DNA of 64,000 nucleotides, from positions 2,108,001 through 2,172,000 of the forward strand of contig NZ_CP094289.1 in assembly GCF_022759505.1 (NCBI RefSeq), written 5' to 3'. Source of the DNA: Georgenia sp. TF02-10. Its GTDB lineage: Bacteria; Actinomycetota; Actinomycetes; Actinomycetales; Actinomycetaceae. Numbering within the stretch: the stretch's first letter is position 1; every line of letters starts with the position of its first letter. This document shows, one piece after another, positions 7,218 through 15,440 of the stretch. Position numbers and translations under genes: made by a program. A model generated the notes under the pieces. The model was not told the origin of the DNA, ran no database searches, and saw nothing but the letters and a program-made list of their open reading frames with translations.

Positions 7218-9130
7218 AGCCCGGCCTCCGCCCGGCGGGCGGCCCGGACGGCGGTGACGGTGGCGTCGATCCGGTCGGTGGCGGCTGCGTCGATCGCCAG
7301 GCCGGCCAGCGCCTGCCGGTAGGCCTCGGCCTGCGCGGCGAGGTAGCTGCCGGCGCGGGCGTGCAGGTCCTCCCGGGCCCGGCGGGCCATCCGGCGCACC
7401 GCGTCGTCGCCGAACACCGCCTCGAGGATCTTCTGGGCGACGACGGCGGTGCCGCCGGCGATGGCGATCTCGGCGCCGGTCAGCCCGGCGGTCGAGGCGA
7501 ACATGACCACCATGAGCGCGATGCCCAGGCCGTTGACGCCGAAGGACAGCATCCGGGCGGTGAAGCGCTTGTCGGCGCCCTCGTTGCGGACCATGGCGAG
7601 CAGGTCGCCCTGCCACTGCCGCACCTGGGTGGCGGCGGCGGCGTGCAGCTCCTCCTCGGTGGCCAGGGCCGCCGTCGCCTGGGCGAGCAAGGCCCGCGCG
7701 CCGGGCTCCAGCCGCCAGACGTGGTCGACGTCGGCGGCGGCCCGCTCGGCCTCGGCCACCAGCAGCGTCTGCAGCCCGCTGCCGATCGCCTCCTCCACCT
7801 GCTCGGTCGGCGCGGGCCGGCCGCGCAGGAAGCTCCCCACCCGGTCCCGCACCCGGCCCACCTGCGCCTCCACGCTGCGGAAGAACTCCCCGGTGCCGAC
7901 GAACTCCTGCCAGCGGGCGAGGACCTCCCCGCGCAGCATCGCGCCGTCGGCGGTGGCGGCCATGATCCGCTGGTGGGCCTGGGCGTACGCCTCGTCCACG
8001 CGCCCGGCCAGGGCGACGAGCGCCGCGGTCTGCGCCTGGGTGCCCTCGGCGACCAGCAGGGCGCGGCCGAGCACCGCGTCGACCGCCCCGCCGAGGGTCT
8101 GGCGCGCCACCGAGGCGCGCGAGCCGGCGTCGGCCGAGATGCCGCGCAGCCAGCCCTGCAGGGCGGCGACGTCGGCGGCCGGCAGGAACCCGTCCGGGCC
8201 CAGCTCGGTCTCCCCCACGACGAACAGCGGCGCCCGGCCCAGGCCCTCGTCCTCCAGCCGGGCGGCCAGGTCCTGGCGGACCTCGGCGCTCACCCCCGGC
8301 GGCACCCGGTCCAGCACGACGGCGACGACGACCCGCCGGTCCGCGGCCTCAGTCAGCAGCGCCCACGGGACGGCGTCGCCGTAGCGGGCGGCAGTGGTGA
8401 CGAAGACCCACAGGTCGGCGGCGGCGAGGAGCTGGGTGGCGAGCTGGCGGTTCTCGGCCACCACGGAGTCGATGTCTGGGGCGTCGAGCAGGGCCAGGCC
8501 CCGGGGCAGGGCGGCCGAGGCGCGCAGCTCCAGCTCGCCGGTGGGGGACGGCGCGGGGTCGGCGGGCGCGGTTCCGGCGGGGGCGGGCGCGGTGCCGGCG
8601 GGCGCGGACGCGGTTCCGGCGGGAGCGGACGCAGTCCCGGCGGGGGCGGGCGCGGTGCCGGCGAGGGCTGGCGCCGTTCCGGCCGGCGCACCGGCACCGG
8701 CCCGCGCGGTCGGCGTCGTCGGCGCGCTCCCCGGCGCCGGCCGCACCCGGGCCAGGCCGGGCAGGATCCGGTCGTCGGTGAACCAGGCGGCGTCCTCGGG
8801 ATGGTGCACCAGCAGCGGGCGGCGGGTGGTGGGCCGGATCGCCGAGGCGGTGGCGACGTGCTCACGCAGGAGGGAGTTGACGAGGGTGGACTTCCCCGCC
8901 CCGGTCGAGCCGCCGACGACGGCGAGCAGGGGCGCCTCGAGCTGCTCGTAGCGGGGGATGACGTAGTCGGTGAGCTGGTCCAGCACCTCGGCGCGGTCGC
9001 CGCGCGCGGCGGCCGCGCCCTCGACGTCCAGCGGCAGACGGACCTCCGCCAGCACGGCCCGCAGCTCAGTGAGCGCGCCCAGGACGGCGCGGGCGCCGTC
9101 GCCCGTGCCCGCCGGGACCGACACGGTCAT
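7214..9130 (-). CDS. dynamin-like GTPase (first of a pair)
   Basis: GTPase of 638 aa with G1 GGSTGAGKST (residues ~73-82), a G3-like LLDAPDIDS, a helical middle region and a hydrophobic stretch near residues 540-590 (MVVMFASTAGLTGAEIAIAG). The linker after G1 contains an in-frame tandem repeat of PAGTAPA/PAGTASA units (DNA about 8565-8700), likely to vary in length between strains. The ATG at 9130 shares one base with the hisS stop (TGATG). It precedes its partner GTPase by a GTGA overlap. Paired bacterial dynamins commonly form hetero-assemblies on membranes; that is family knowledge, not visible here. Confidence 0.8.
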   Translation of the reverse strand: MTVSVPAGTGDGARAVLGALTELRAVLAEVRLPLDVEGAAAARGDRAEVLDQLTDYVIPRYEQLEAPLLAVVGGSTGAGKSTLVNSLLREHVATASAIRPTTRRPLLVHHPEDAAWFTDDRILPGLARVRPAPGSAPTTPTARAGAGAPAGTAPALAGTAPAPAGTASAPAGTASAPAGTAPAPAGTAPADPAPSPTGELELRASAALPRGLALLDAPDIDSVVAENRQLATQLLAAADLWVFVTTAARYGDAVPWALLTEAADRRVVVAVVLDRVPPGVSAEVRQDLAARLEDEGLGRAPLFVVGETELGPDGFLPAADVAALQGWLRGISADAGSRASVARQTLGGAVDAVLGRALLVAEGTQAQTAALVALAGRVDEAYAQAHQRIMAATADGAMLRGEVLARWQEFVGTGEFFRSVEAQVGRVRDRVGSFLRGRPAPTEQVEEAIGSGLQTLLVAEAERAAADVDHVWRLEPGARALLAQATAALATEEELHAAAATQVRQWQGDLLAMVRNEGADKRFTARMLSFGVNGLGIALMVVMFASTAGLTGAEIAIAGGTAVVAQKILEAVFGDDAVRRMARRAREDLHARAGSYLAAQAEAYRQALAGLAIDAAATDRIDATVTAVRAARRAEAGL

Positions 9131-10566
9131 CACGCCTCCGGGGCCAGGCCGGGCAGCACCCGGGGCCACCGGTCCGCCGACGGCGGCTCCCAGGTGGCGG
9201 CGTCGGCCGGGACCTGCTCCCCGGACCGGATGTCCTTGACCTCGTCCCCGCCGTGGCCGCCGTCGCCCGCGGCGTCAACGCCCGCGCCGCCGTCGTCACC
9301 GACGTCACCACCGCCGGCGCCACCGCCGGCCGCCGCGCCGGCCCCCGGGAACCAGACGAAGGGGATGCCGCGCCGGTCGGCGTGGCGGATCTGCCGGCCG
9401 AGCTTGGCGGCGGTGGGGGCGACGTCGGCCGGGATCCCGCGGGCGCGCAGCGCGGCCGCGACCCGGTCGCTGGCGCCACGGTGCTCCTCGTCGGTGACGG
9501 CGACCAGGACGGCGGTGGGCACCGTCCGGGTTGGGGTGGCCAGGCCGTCGCCCAGCACGCGGGCGAGGAGGCGGGAGACCCCGATGGACAGCCCGACCCC
9601 GGGGTAGGTGCGGCGGCCGTCGGTGGCCAGGGAGTCGTACCGGCCGCCGGAGCAGATCGACCCCAGGTTCTCGTGCCCGACCAGGGTCGTCTCGTAGACG
9701 CTGCCGGTGTAGTAGTCCAGACCGCGGGCGATCCGCAGGTCCGCGACGACGGTGCCGGGGCTGCGCTCGGCGGCCGCCTCCAGCAGGGCGACCAGCTCGC
9801 CCAGGCCCTCCTCCAGCAGGGCCGAGCGGGCCCCGAGGGCCAGGACCTGGTCGGCGACGGCGGCGTCGGTCCCGCTGATCCCGGCCAGGGCCAGCGCCCG
9901 CTCGGCCTGCTCGGCGGTGGCCCCGGCCTCGTCCTGCAGGGCCCGGGCGACGGCGGCCGGGCCGATCTTGTCCAGCTTGTCGATGACCCGCAGGGCCGCG
10001 GCGATGTCGGTCAGGCCGATCGCCTCGTAGAAGCCCTGGGCGACCTTGCGGTTGTTGACGCTGACCCGGACCGGGGGGATGGGCAGCGCGGCGAGGGCCT
10101 CGGCCATCACCAGCGGCAGCTCGACCTCGAAGTGGAAGGGCAGGGTGTCGGCGCCGACGACGTCGATGTCGGCCTGGGTGAACTCCCGGAACCGGCCGTC
10201 CTGGGGCCGCTCGCCGCGCCAGACCTTCTGGATCTGGTAGCGCTTGAACGGGAAGGACAGCTGGCCGGCGTGCTCCAGGACGTAGCGGGCGAGGGGCACC
10301 GTGAGGTCGAAGTGCAGCCCGAGCTGCTTGTCCGGGTCGGTCCGGTCGTCCTCGTCCTCCTCCTGCAGCCGGCGCAGGACGTAGACCTCCTTGGACGTCT
10401 CGCCCTTGCGGAGCAATTCCGAGAGCGGCTCGACCGCACGGGTCTCGATGCTGGCGAACCCGTGCAGTTCGAAGGTCCGGCGCAGGGAGTCCAGCACGTG
10501 GTTCTCCACGACGCGGCCGCCGGGCAGCCACTCGGGGAAGCCGGACAGGGAGGACGCACGTGCCAT
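9130..10566 (-). CDS. hisS: histidyl-tRNA synthetase
   Basis: Class II synthetase of 478 aa that charges tRNA-His with histidine. Recognisable elements are the motif 2 region (FKRYQIQKVWRGERPQDGRF), the histidine-specific LDYYTGSVYET, motif 3 features (GGRYDSLA, GVGLSIGVSRLLARVL) and the C-terminal anticodon-binding domain (VLVAVTDEEHRGAS...). A Gly/Asp-rich low-complexity insertion (about residues 400-440) interrupts the C-terminal part and is not typical of the family. The start is ATG 10566 (MARASSLSGFPEWLPGG); longer frames upstream read as arginine/proline noise. Confidence 0.95.
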   Translation of the reverse strand: MARASSLSGFPEWLPGGRVVENHVLDSLRRTFELHGFASIETRAVEPLSELLRKGETSKEVYVLRRLQEEDEDDRTDPDKQLGLHFDLTVPLARYVLEHAGQLSFPFKRYQIQKVWRGERPQDGRFREFTQADIDVVGADTLPFHFEVELPLVMAEALAALPIPPVRVSVNNRKVAQGFYEAIGLTDIAAALRVIDKLDKIGPAAVARALQDEAGATAEQAERALALAGISGTDAAVADQVLALGARSALLEEGLGELVALLEAAAERSPGTVVADLRIARGLDYYTGSVYETTLVGHENLGSICSGGRYDSLATDGRRTYPGVGLSIGVSRLLARVLGDGLATPTRTVPTAVLVAVTDEEHRGASDRVAAALRARGIPADVAPTAAKLGRQIRHADRRGIPFVWFPGAGAAAGGGAGGGDVGDDGGAGVDAAGDGGHGGDEVKDIRSGEQVPADAATWEPPSADRWPRVLPGLAPEA

Positions 10567-10727
10567 GGCGTCGATCCTTCCATCCCGGCGCGGCCGCGGG
10601 CGATTCGGCACGACGGGTGGACGGGCGACGGTGGCGTCGGGGTCGGGGGGCAGGCAGGTCAGCGGCGGGTCGGGTGACACGCGTGCGTCCGGGGGCACCG
10701 GCGCGGGTCAGCGGGCGCGGGCGCGCG

Positions 10728-11465
10728 TCAGCGGCGCGACGCGGCCCGCCGCAGGTACGGGTTCGTGGCCAGCTCGGCGGCCAGGGTGGTGGCCGGGCCG
10801 TGCCCGGGCAGCAGCACCGTCTCCGGCGGCAGCGCCCGGGCCAGGGTGGTGAGGGTGGCGGTCATCTCCGCCTCGTCCCCGCCCGGCAGGTCCGTGCGGC
10901 CCATCGACCCGGCGAAGAGCACGTCCCCGCACAGGCCCAGCAGGGACGTGCCGTCCGGGCCCGTCGGCGCGCCGGCGGGCAGGAGCTCGGGCGTGGCGAG
11001 GGCGCCGCGGACGAGGAGCACGGTGGAGCCCTCGGTGTGACCGGGGGCGGGGACGGCCCGCACGACGACGCCCGGGACGAGCGGCGCACCGCCGCCGGTG
11101 AGGCAGCCCGCCGGGTAGGCGGAGACCTGGGCGGGTACTTGCCAGGGGCTGCCGGCGGCGCGGGCGAAGTAGGCGCCGAGCTCGGCGCCCAGCGCACCCG
11201 CCGGGTCCGCCAGGCGGTACCGGTCCCCCGGGCCGACGTACACCGGCGCCTCCCCGGCGACGGCGGCCGCGTCCCAGACGTGGTCCGCGTGGCCGTGCGT
11301 CAGGGCGACGGCGCCGACCCGCAGGTCGTGGGCGGCGAGGTGCTCGCCGAGGGCCTGGGCGGCCCCGGCCCCGGGGTCGACCACGAGCGCCGCCGCGCCC
11401 GGCGCCTCGGCCAGGACGTAGCAGTTGGTCTCCAGGACGGTGTCCGGGACGTGCAGCAGCAGCAT
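10728..11465 (-). CDS. MBL-fold metallohydrolase (glyoxalase II-like)
   Basis: A 245-aa metallo-beta-lactamase-fold hydrolase. The zinc site motif THGHADH lies near residue 58, with further ligands in PAPGHTEGST, the aspartate of GLCGDVLF and the final histidine of LLPGHGPAT. This pattern is that of hydroxyacylglutathione hydrolase-like thioesterases, often found beside hisS and relA in Actinobacteria. The substrate is unknown. The ATG at 11465 begins MLLLHVPDTVLETNCYV, the usual start of this subfamily. It lies 161 bp upstream of hisS on the same strand. Confidence 0.9.
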   Translation of the reverse strand: MLLLHVPDTVLETNCYVLAEAPGAAALVVDPGAGAAQALGEHLAAHDLRVGAVALTHGHADHVWDAAAVAGEAPVYVGPGDRYRLADPAGALGAELGAYFARAAGSPWQVPAQVSAYPAGCLTGGGAPLVPGVVVRAVPAPGHTEGSTVLLVRGALATPELLPAGAPTGPDGTSLLGLCGDVLFAGSMGRTDLPGGDEAEMTATLTTLARALPPETVLLPGHGPATTLAAELATNPYLRRAASRR

Positions 11466-11621
11466 CGGACCAGGCTACGGGCGGCGGGCGCGAGGCCAGG
11501 ATGAAGGGGCGGTGCCGCCGGACGGGCGAAGGAGATCATCATCGCCCGGGCGGCGAGAGGTCCGGCCGGCCCTGGAGCCAGTGGTCCAATCACTGCCGCT
11601 GTTCCCTCCTGCCCGGGCACG

Positions 11622-11730
11622 CGTTCTGCCGGCGACCACTATGCTGCCCACGAGCATGCGTTCTGCCCACGAGCGGGCCACGAGCGGGCGTTCCGCCCGC
11701 GAGCATGCGTTGCTCCGTGCCCCCGGGCGG
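11622..11730. repeat. degenerate GC-rich repeats upstream of the DUF349 gene
   Basis: The segment contains repeated GAGCATGCGTT and GCCCACGAGC blocks and small hairpins (GCGGGCG-TTC-CGCCCGC; GAGCA-TGCGT-TGCTC). An 11-mer, CCACGAGCATG (11648-11658), is the reverse complement of the central part of array A at the left edge. The rest of the 490-bp gap (11466-11955) holds no recognisable gene. Confidence 0.5.
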
Positions 11731-11955
11731 GCGTCCCGCTTCCGGACCCTCCGGGCTGCCCCCTGGACCACCGGGCTACGCCCCGACGGCAAACGGGGCG
11801 CGCGAGCGTGGGGGCGGCTCCTAGACTGGCGGTCTCGCGGCCTGTGGTAACGGACGACCGTGCCGCTGGACGTCGGCCAGGTCCGGCGGTGCCGTGCGGA
11901 CGAGACGAGAACGGTGTGGCACCTGCCTACCCCGTCAAGAAGGAGTGACCAGCGC

Positions 11956-14541
11956 GTGACCGAGCAGCCGAACCCCCGCGACCACGAGAGCACCGACGCA
12001 CCGCAGGATGAGGCTGGACGCCCGGAGCCGCAGCCCGCTGGCGCGCAGCGGCCCACCGGCCTCGACCCGGACGCCACGACGGGCACGACGGCCGCTCCGC
12101 TGTCGGGCGAGCCGGTGGCCGAGCCGGACGGGCCCACGAGGACCCCGGCCACCGCGCCCGAGGCACCAGCCACAGTGCCGGACGACGGCGCCTCATCCGT
12201 TCCGAGCCAGGCTCCCGATGGTGCCGGTAACGGGACCGACGACGCCGCGCCGAGCCCCGCCGACGGGGCGACGGCGGAACCGCCGGCCGCGGAGGCGCCA
12301 ACCGATGAGCAGGCCGACGACGTGCCGACCGCCGGGCCGGCTGCGGATGCGACCGGCGAGCTGCGCACCGAGGTTCCGGCCTCCGAGCCCGCCGCCGACG
12401 TGCCGGCCACTGAGCCCGCCGCCGACGTGCCCGCCGTCAACGTGCCGGCTACCGAGCCAGCCGCCGCCGAGGAGGGCGCTGGGCCCTCCGTGACCGAGGA
12501 GGCCACGGAACCGTTGGCGACCGAGGAGGCGATGGAACCGGCCGCGCCCGAGGCGGGAGCCGGCCAGCCGGCACCGGCCGAGCCCGTCGGCCAGGAGGCC
12601 GAGGCTGGAGTGACTGGGCCCAGCCCGGCCGCGGGCGGGCCGATGGCGATCGAGGGCGGCGGCGCGGAGCCCGAGCAGGACGTGACGCCGACCGGCCCGG
12701 CGGTGGTGGAGCCGCCGACGGAGCGCGGCGCGTTCGGCGCGGCTGAGCAGCAGCCGTCGGGCGCTCCGGTGGCGGCGCCCGACGGTCCCCCGGCTCCCCC
12801 CGGGGAATCTCCGTCCGCCGCCGGTGCACAGCCGCGGCCGAGCACGGAGGCGACCCCTGCACTCAGCACCGGCGCGGTGGGATCGGCAGCCGGTCCCGGC
12901 GAGCAGCCGGCACCGGGTCCGCAGCCGGCACCCGGCCCGCAGCAAGCGGCCACCCCGCACCCGGCACCTACCCCAGGTGCGGCACCCGAGCTAGAGCCCG
13001 AGCCGGACCCCGCGCCGGGACCGCGACCCGCACCGACCGCGCAGCCGGCGCCTACCCCGCGCCCGGCCCCGACCCCGCGGCCGGCGCCCGGCCCGCGGCC
13101 CACCCCGTCGCCCGGTGCCGTCCCGCGCGCGCCACGTCCGCAGGCCAGCGCCGAGCCCTCGGCTGCGCCGGGGGCCGCGCCTGCGCCAGCGGCCGCGCCG
13201 GCGCCGGCGCCCCGGCCCCGCCCGGCGCCGGTCCCCCGGCCCGTCGCCAACCCCGCCCCGGTCACCACCCCGGTCACCCCGCTGGTCGACCCGCGCGAGG
13301 CGGCCGAGGCAGCCGCCTGGGGCCGGGTCGACGACGACGGCACCGTCTGGGTACGCGAGGCCGCCGGCGAGCGGGTCGTCGGGCAGTACACCGGCGCCGA
13401 CACCGAGGAGGCGCTGGGCTTCTACGTCCGACGGTTCCTGGACCTGCAGGCGCAGGTCGCCCTGTTCGAGGCACGCCTCGGCCAGCTCACGCCCAAGGAG
13501 ATCGACCAGAACCTCACCACCCTCGCCGAGGCCCTCACCGAGCCAGCCGCCGTCGGCGACCTCGACGCCCTCCGCGCCCGGCTGGACGCCCTGCGCGAGG
13601 CCGCCGCCCGTCGCCGGGAGGAGGCCGCGGCGGAGCGGGAGGCCGCCCGGGCCCGGGCCGTCGCCGAGCGCACCGCGATCGTGGAGCAGGCCGAGCAGAT
13701 CGCCGAGCAGGACCCGGCCCGCACCCAGTGGAAGCAGTCCGGGGAGCGGCTGCGCACGCTGCTGGACGAGTGGAAGACCGCCCAGCGGAGCGGCCCGCGG
13801 CTGGACCGGTCCACCGAGGACAAGCTGTGGAAGCGGTTCTCCCGGGCCCGCACGGCGTTCGACCGGCACCGCCGGCAGTACTTCTCCGAGCTCGACGCCG
13901 CCCAGTCCCAGGTCAAGGCGGCCAAGGAGCAGCTCATCGCCCGCGCCGAGGAGCTCGCCACGTCCACCGACTGGGGCCGCACGACCGCCGCCTACCGCGA
14001 CCTGATGACGGAGTGGAAGGCCGCCGGCCGGGCCTCGCGGAAGGACCACGACGCGCTGTGGGCCCGGTTCCGGGCTGCCCAGCAGCGGTTCTTCGACGCC
14101 CGCAACGCGGCCAGCTCCGCCACCGACGCCGAGTTCGAGGAGAACCTGAAGACCAAGCTCGCGCTCCTGCAGGAGGCGGAGGCGCTGCTGCCGGTGCGGG
14201 AGCCCAGGGCCGCCCGGGCGGCGCTGCGCGGGATCCAGGACCGGTGGGATGCCGCCGGGAAGGTCCCCCGCGCCCAGGTGCAGCGGGTGGAGGGCCGGCT
14301 CCGCGCCGTCGAGCAGGCCGTCCGGGACGCCGAGCAGGCGGCGTGGAAGCGGTCCAACCCGGAGACCCGCGCCCGCGCGGAGGGCGCGGCCGCCCAGCTC
14401 ACCGCGGCCATCGACCAGCTGGAGGCCGACCTCGCCGAGGCCCGGCGCAGCGGGGACGCCCAGGCCGTCGCCGACGCCCAGGCCGCCCTGGACGCCCGGC
14501 GGGCCTGGCTGGACCAGGTCCAGCGCACCGCGCAGGGCTGA
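11956..14541 (+). CDS. DUF349 domain-containing protein with long disordered N-terminus
   Basis: An 861-aa protein. The first ~430 residues are Ala/Pro/Glu/Thr-rich with short repeats (PAAD-VPATEP, PAPTP-RPAP) and look intrinsically disordered. From about residue 435 (PREAAEAAAWGRVDDDGTVW) it becomes a charged, helical region with repeated WK/RF-containing units (DLMTEWKAAGRASRKDHDALW, LWKRFSRARTAFDRHR), typical of tandem DUF349 domains. The GTG at 11956 is chosen because AAGAAGGAG lies 10-12 bases upstream and the upstream frame lacks protein character. DUF349 proteins are common beside relA/hisS in Actinobacteria; their biochemical role is not established. Confidence 0.9.
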   Translation: MTEQPNPRDHESTDAPQDEAGRPEPQPAGAQRPTGLDPDATTGTTAAPLSGEPVAEPDGPTRTPATAPEAPATVPDDGASSVPSQAPDGAGNGTDDAAPSPADGATAEPPAAEAPTDEQADDVPTAGPAADATGELRTEVPASEPAADVPATEPAADVPAVNVPATEPAAAEEGAGPSVTEEATEPLATEEAMEPAAPEAGAGQPAPAEPVGQEAEAGVTGPSPAAGGPMAIEGGGAEPEQDVTPTGPAVVEPPTERGAFGAAEQQPSGAPVAAPDGPPAPPGESPSAAGAQPRPSTEATPALSTGAVGSAAGPGEQPAPGPQPAPGPQQAATPHPAPTPGAAPELEPEPDPAPGPRPAPTAQPAPTPRPAPTPRPAPGPRPTPSPGAVPRAPRPQASAEPSAAPGAAPAPAAAPAPAPRPRPAPVPRPVANPAPVTTPVTPLVDPREAAEAAAWGRVDDDGTVWVREAAGERVVGQYTGADTEEALGFYVRRFLDLQAQVALFEARLGQLTPKEIDQNLTTLAEALTEPAAVGDLDALRARLDALREAAARRREEAAAEREAARARAVAERTAIVEQAEQIAEQDPARTQWKQSGERLRTLLDEWKTAQRSGPRLDRSTEDKLWKRFSRARTAFDRHRRQYFSELDAAQSQVKAAKEQLIARAEELATSTDWGRTTAAYRDLMTEWKAAGRASRKDHDALWARFRAAQQRFFDARNAASSATDAEFEENLKTKLALLQEAEALLPVREPRAARAALRGIQDRWDAAGKVPRAQVQRVEGRLRAVEQAVRDAEQAAWKRSNPETRARAEGAAAQLTAAIDQLEADLAEARRSGDAQAVADAQAALDARRAWLDQVQRTAQG

Positions 14542-14683
14542 CCGGCCGACGGCGGCCGGCCGGGGGCGGGGGCCGCGAAGTCCGCTCGGGCTCGGCGGGG
14601 CCGACCGGGCCCGGCGGGAACGCCCGGGCCGCCCGGCAGGAACGCCCGGCCGGCTCCCGCCCGGGCACGGCGCCGCCCGGTGG

Positions 14684-15244
14684 TCAGCGCGGTGAGCCGC
14701 CGTCGACCGGCAGCACGCGCCGCACCAGCGCCGCCACGTCCTCGCCGTCGACCGCCGTCGCGGCGACCCCGTAGGCCATCCGCACGCCGAGCAGGACGTC
14801 CTCGGTCGTGAGCGCCCTGGGGAGCAGGCCGGCCTGCCGCGCCCGGGGCAGCGTGGACTCGATCAGGGCCCGCAGCCGCCCGACGCCGTCGTAGTCCCGC
14901 GTCGATTGCCGGGCCTCCACGAACATCTCGACGAACGTGGACTCCTCCACGACGAGGGCGAGCAGCCTGGACCAGAGCCGCAGGAAGGCGTCGGGTGCGG
15001 GGTCGGCCGCGATCTCCTCGAGCTCGGCGAAGTGGATCTCGAAGACCTCCAGCGCCAGGTCCAGCCGTCGCGGGAAGTGCCGGTAGAGCACCCCCTGGCC
15101 GACGCCCGCCTCCTTCGCGATGGCCTGCAGCGGCACCCGGTAGCCCCGGGCGGCGAACAGGCGGCGGGCCGCGGCGAGGATCGCGCGTCGGTTCTCCGCG
15201 GCCGCCGCCGGGCCGCGGTTGACTCGGCTGGCGCGTAGGGGCAC
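14684..15244 (-). CDS. TetR/AcrR-family regulator
   Basis: A 186-aa regulator with an N-terminal helix-turn-helix (RRAILAAARRLFAARGYRV...IAKEAGVGQGVLYRHF, residues ~17-60) and a C-terminal helical ligand-binding domain. GTG 15244 (VPLRASRVNRG) is chosen because the longer frame upstream is non-protein-like and runs through the promoter of the divergent gene. It is transcribed away from the KstD-like flavoprotein, and a perfect 8-2-8 inverted repeat lies between them just after a promoter -10 element. It therefore probably represses that gene and perhaps itself. The inducer is unknown; a steroid or other hydrophobic substrate is a guess from the neighbour. Confidence 0.9.
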   Translation of the reverse strand: MPLRASRVNRGPAAAAENRRAILAAARRLFAARGYRVPLQAIAKEAGVGQGVLYRHFPRRLDLALEVFEIHFAELEEIAADPAPDAFLRLWSRLLALVVEESTFVEMFVEARQSTRDYDGVGRLRALIESTLPRARQAGLLPRALTTEDVLLGVRMAYGVAATAVDGEDVAALVRRVLPVDGGSPR

Positions 15245-15364
15245 CCCGGCAGCGTAGCCATCGGGGGGACCTGGTCGTAGCCGGCGGGGGAAGGTCGCCG
15301 CTGACCGCGGCGGGAGCCGCGCCAGAACCCCGGCGCCGGCGGCCACGGCCCCGCGCTCGCCCGG

Positions 15365-15393
15365 TTGACGGCGCCCGGGGCCGGGGGCATGCT
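15365..15393 (+). promoter_or_regulatory. sigma-70-type promoter of the KstD-like gene
   Basis: The -35 TTGACG (15365-15370) is followed by a 17-bp spacer and the -10 CATGCT (15388-15393). The inferred transcription start is near 15400, just before the inverted repeat at 15406-15423. Confidence 0.6.
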
Positions 15394-15405
15394 GGCGCCA
15401 GCGAT

Positions 15406-15423
15406 CCGGACAGTCCTGTCCGG
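15406..15423. promoter_or_regulatory. probable TetR operator
   Basis: A perfect inverted repeat, CCGGACAG-TC-CTGTCCGG, lies between the -10 element and the ribosome site GGGAGGGAG of the flavoprotein gene. This is the classic position for a repressor encoded by the divergent neighbour. Confidence 0.7.
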
Positions 15424-15440
15424 TAGGGAGGGAGTGCAAC

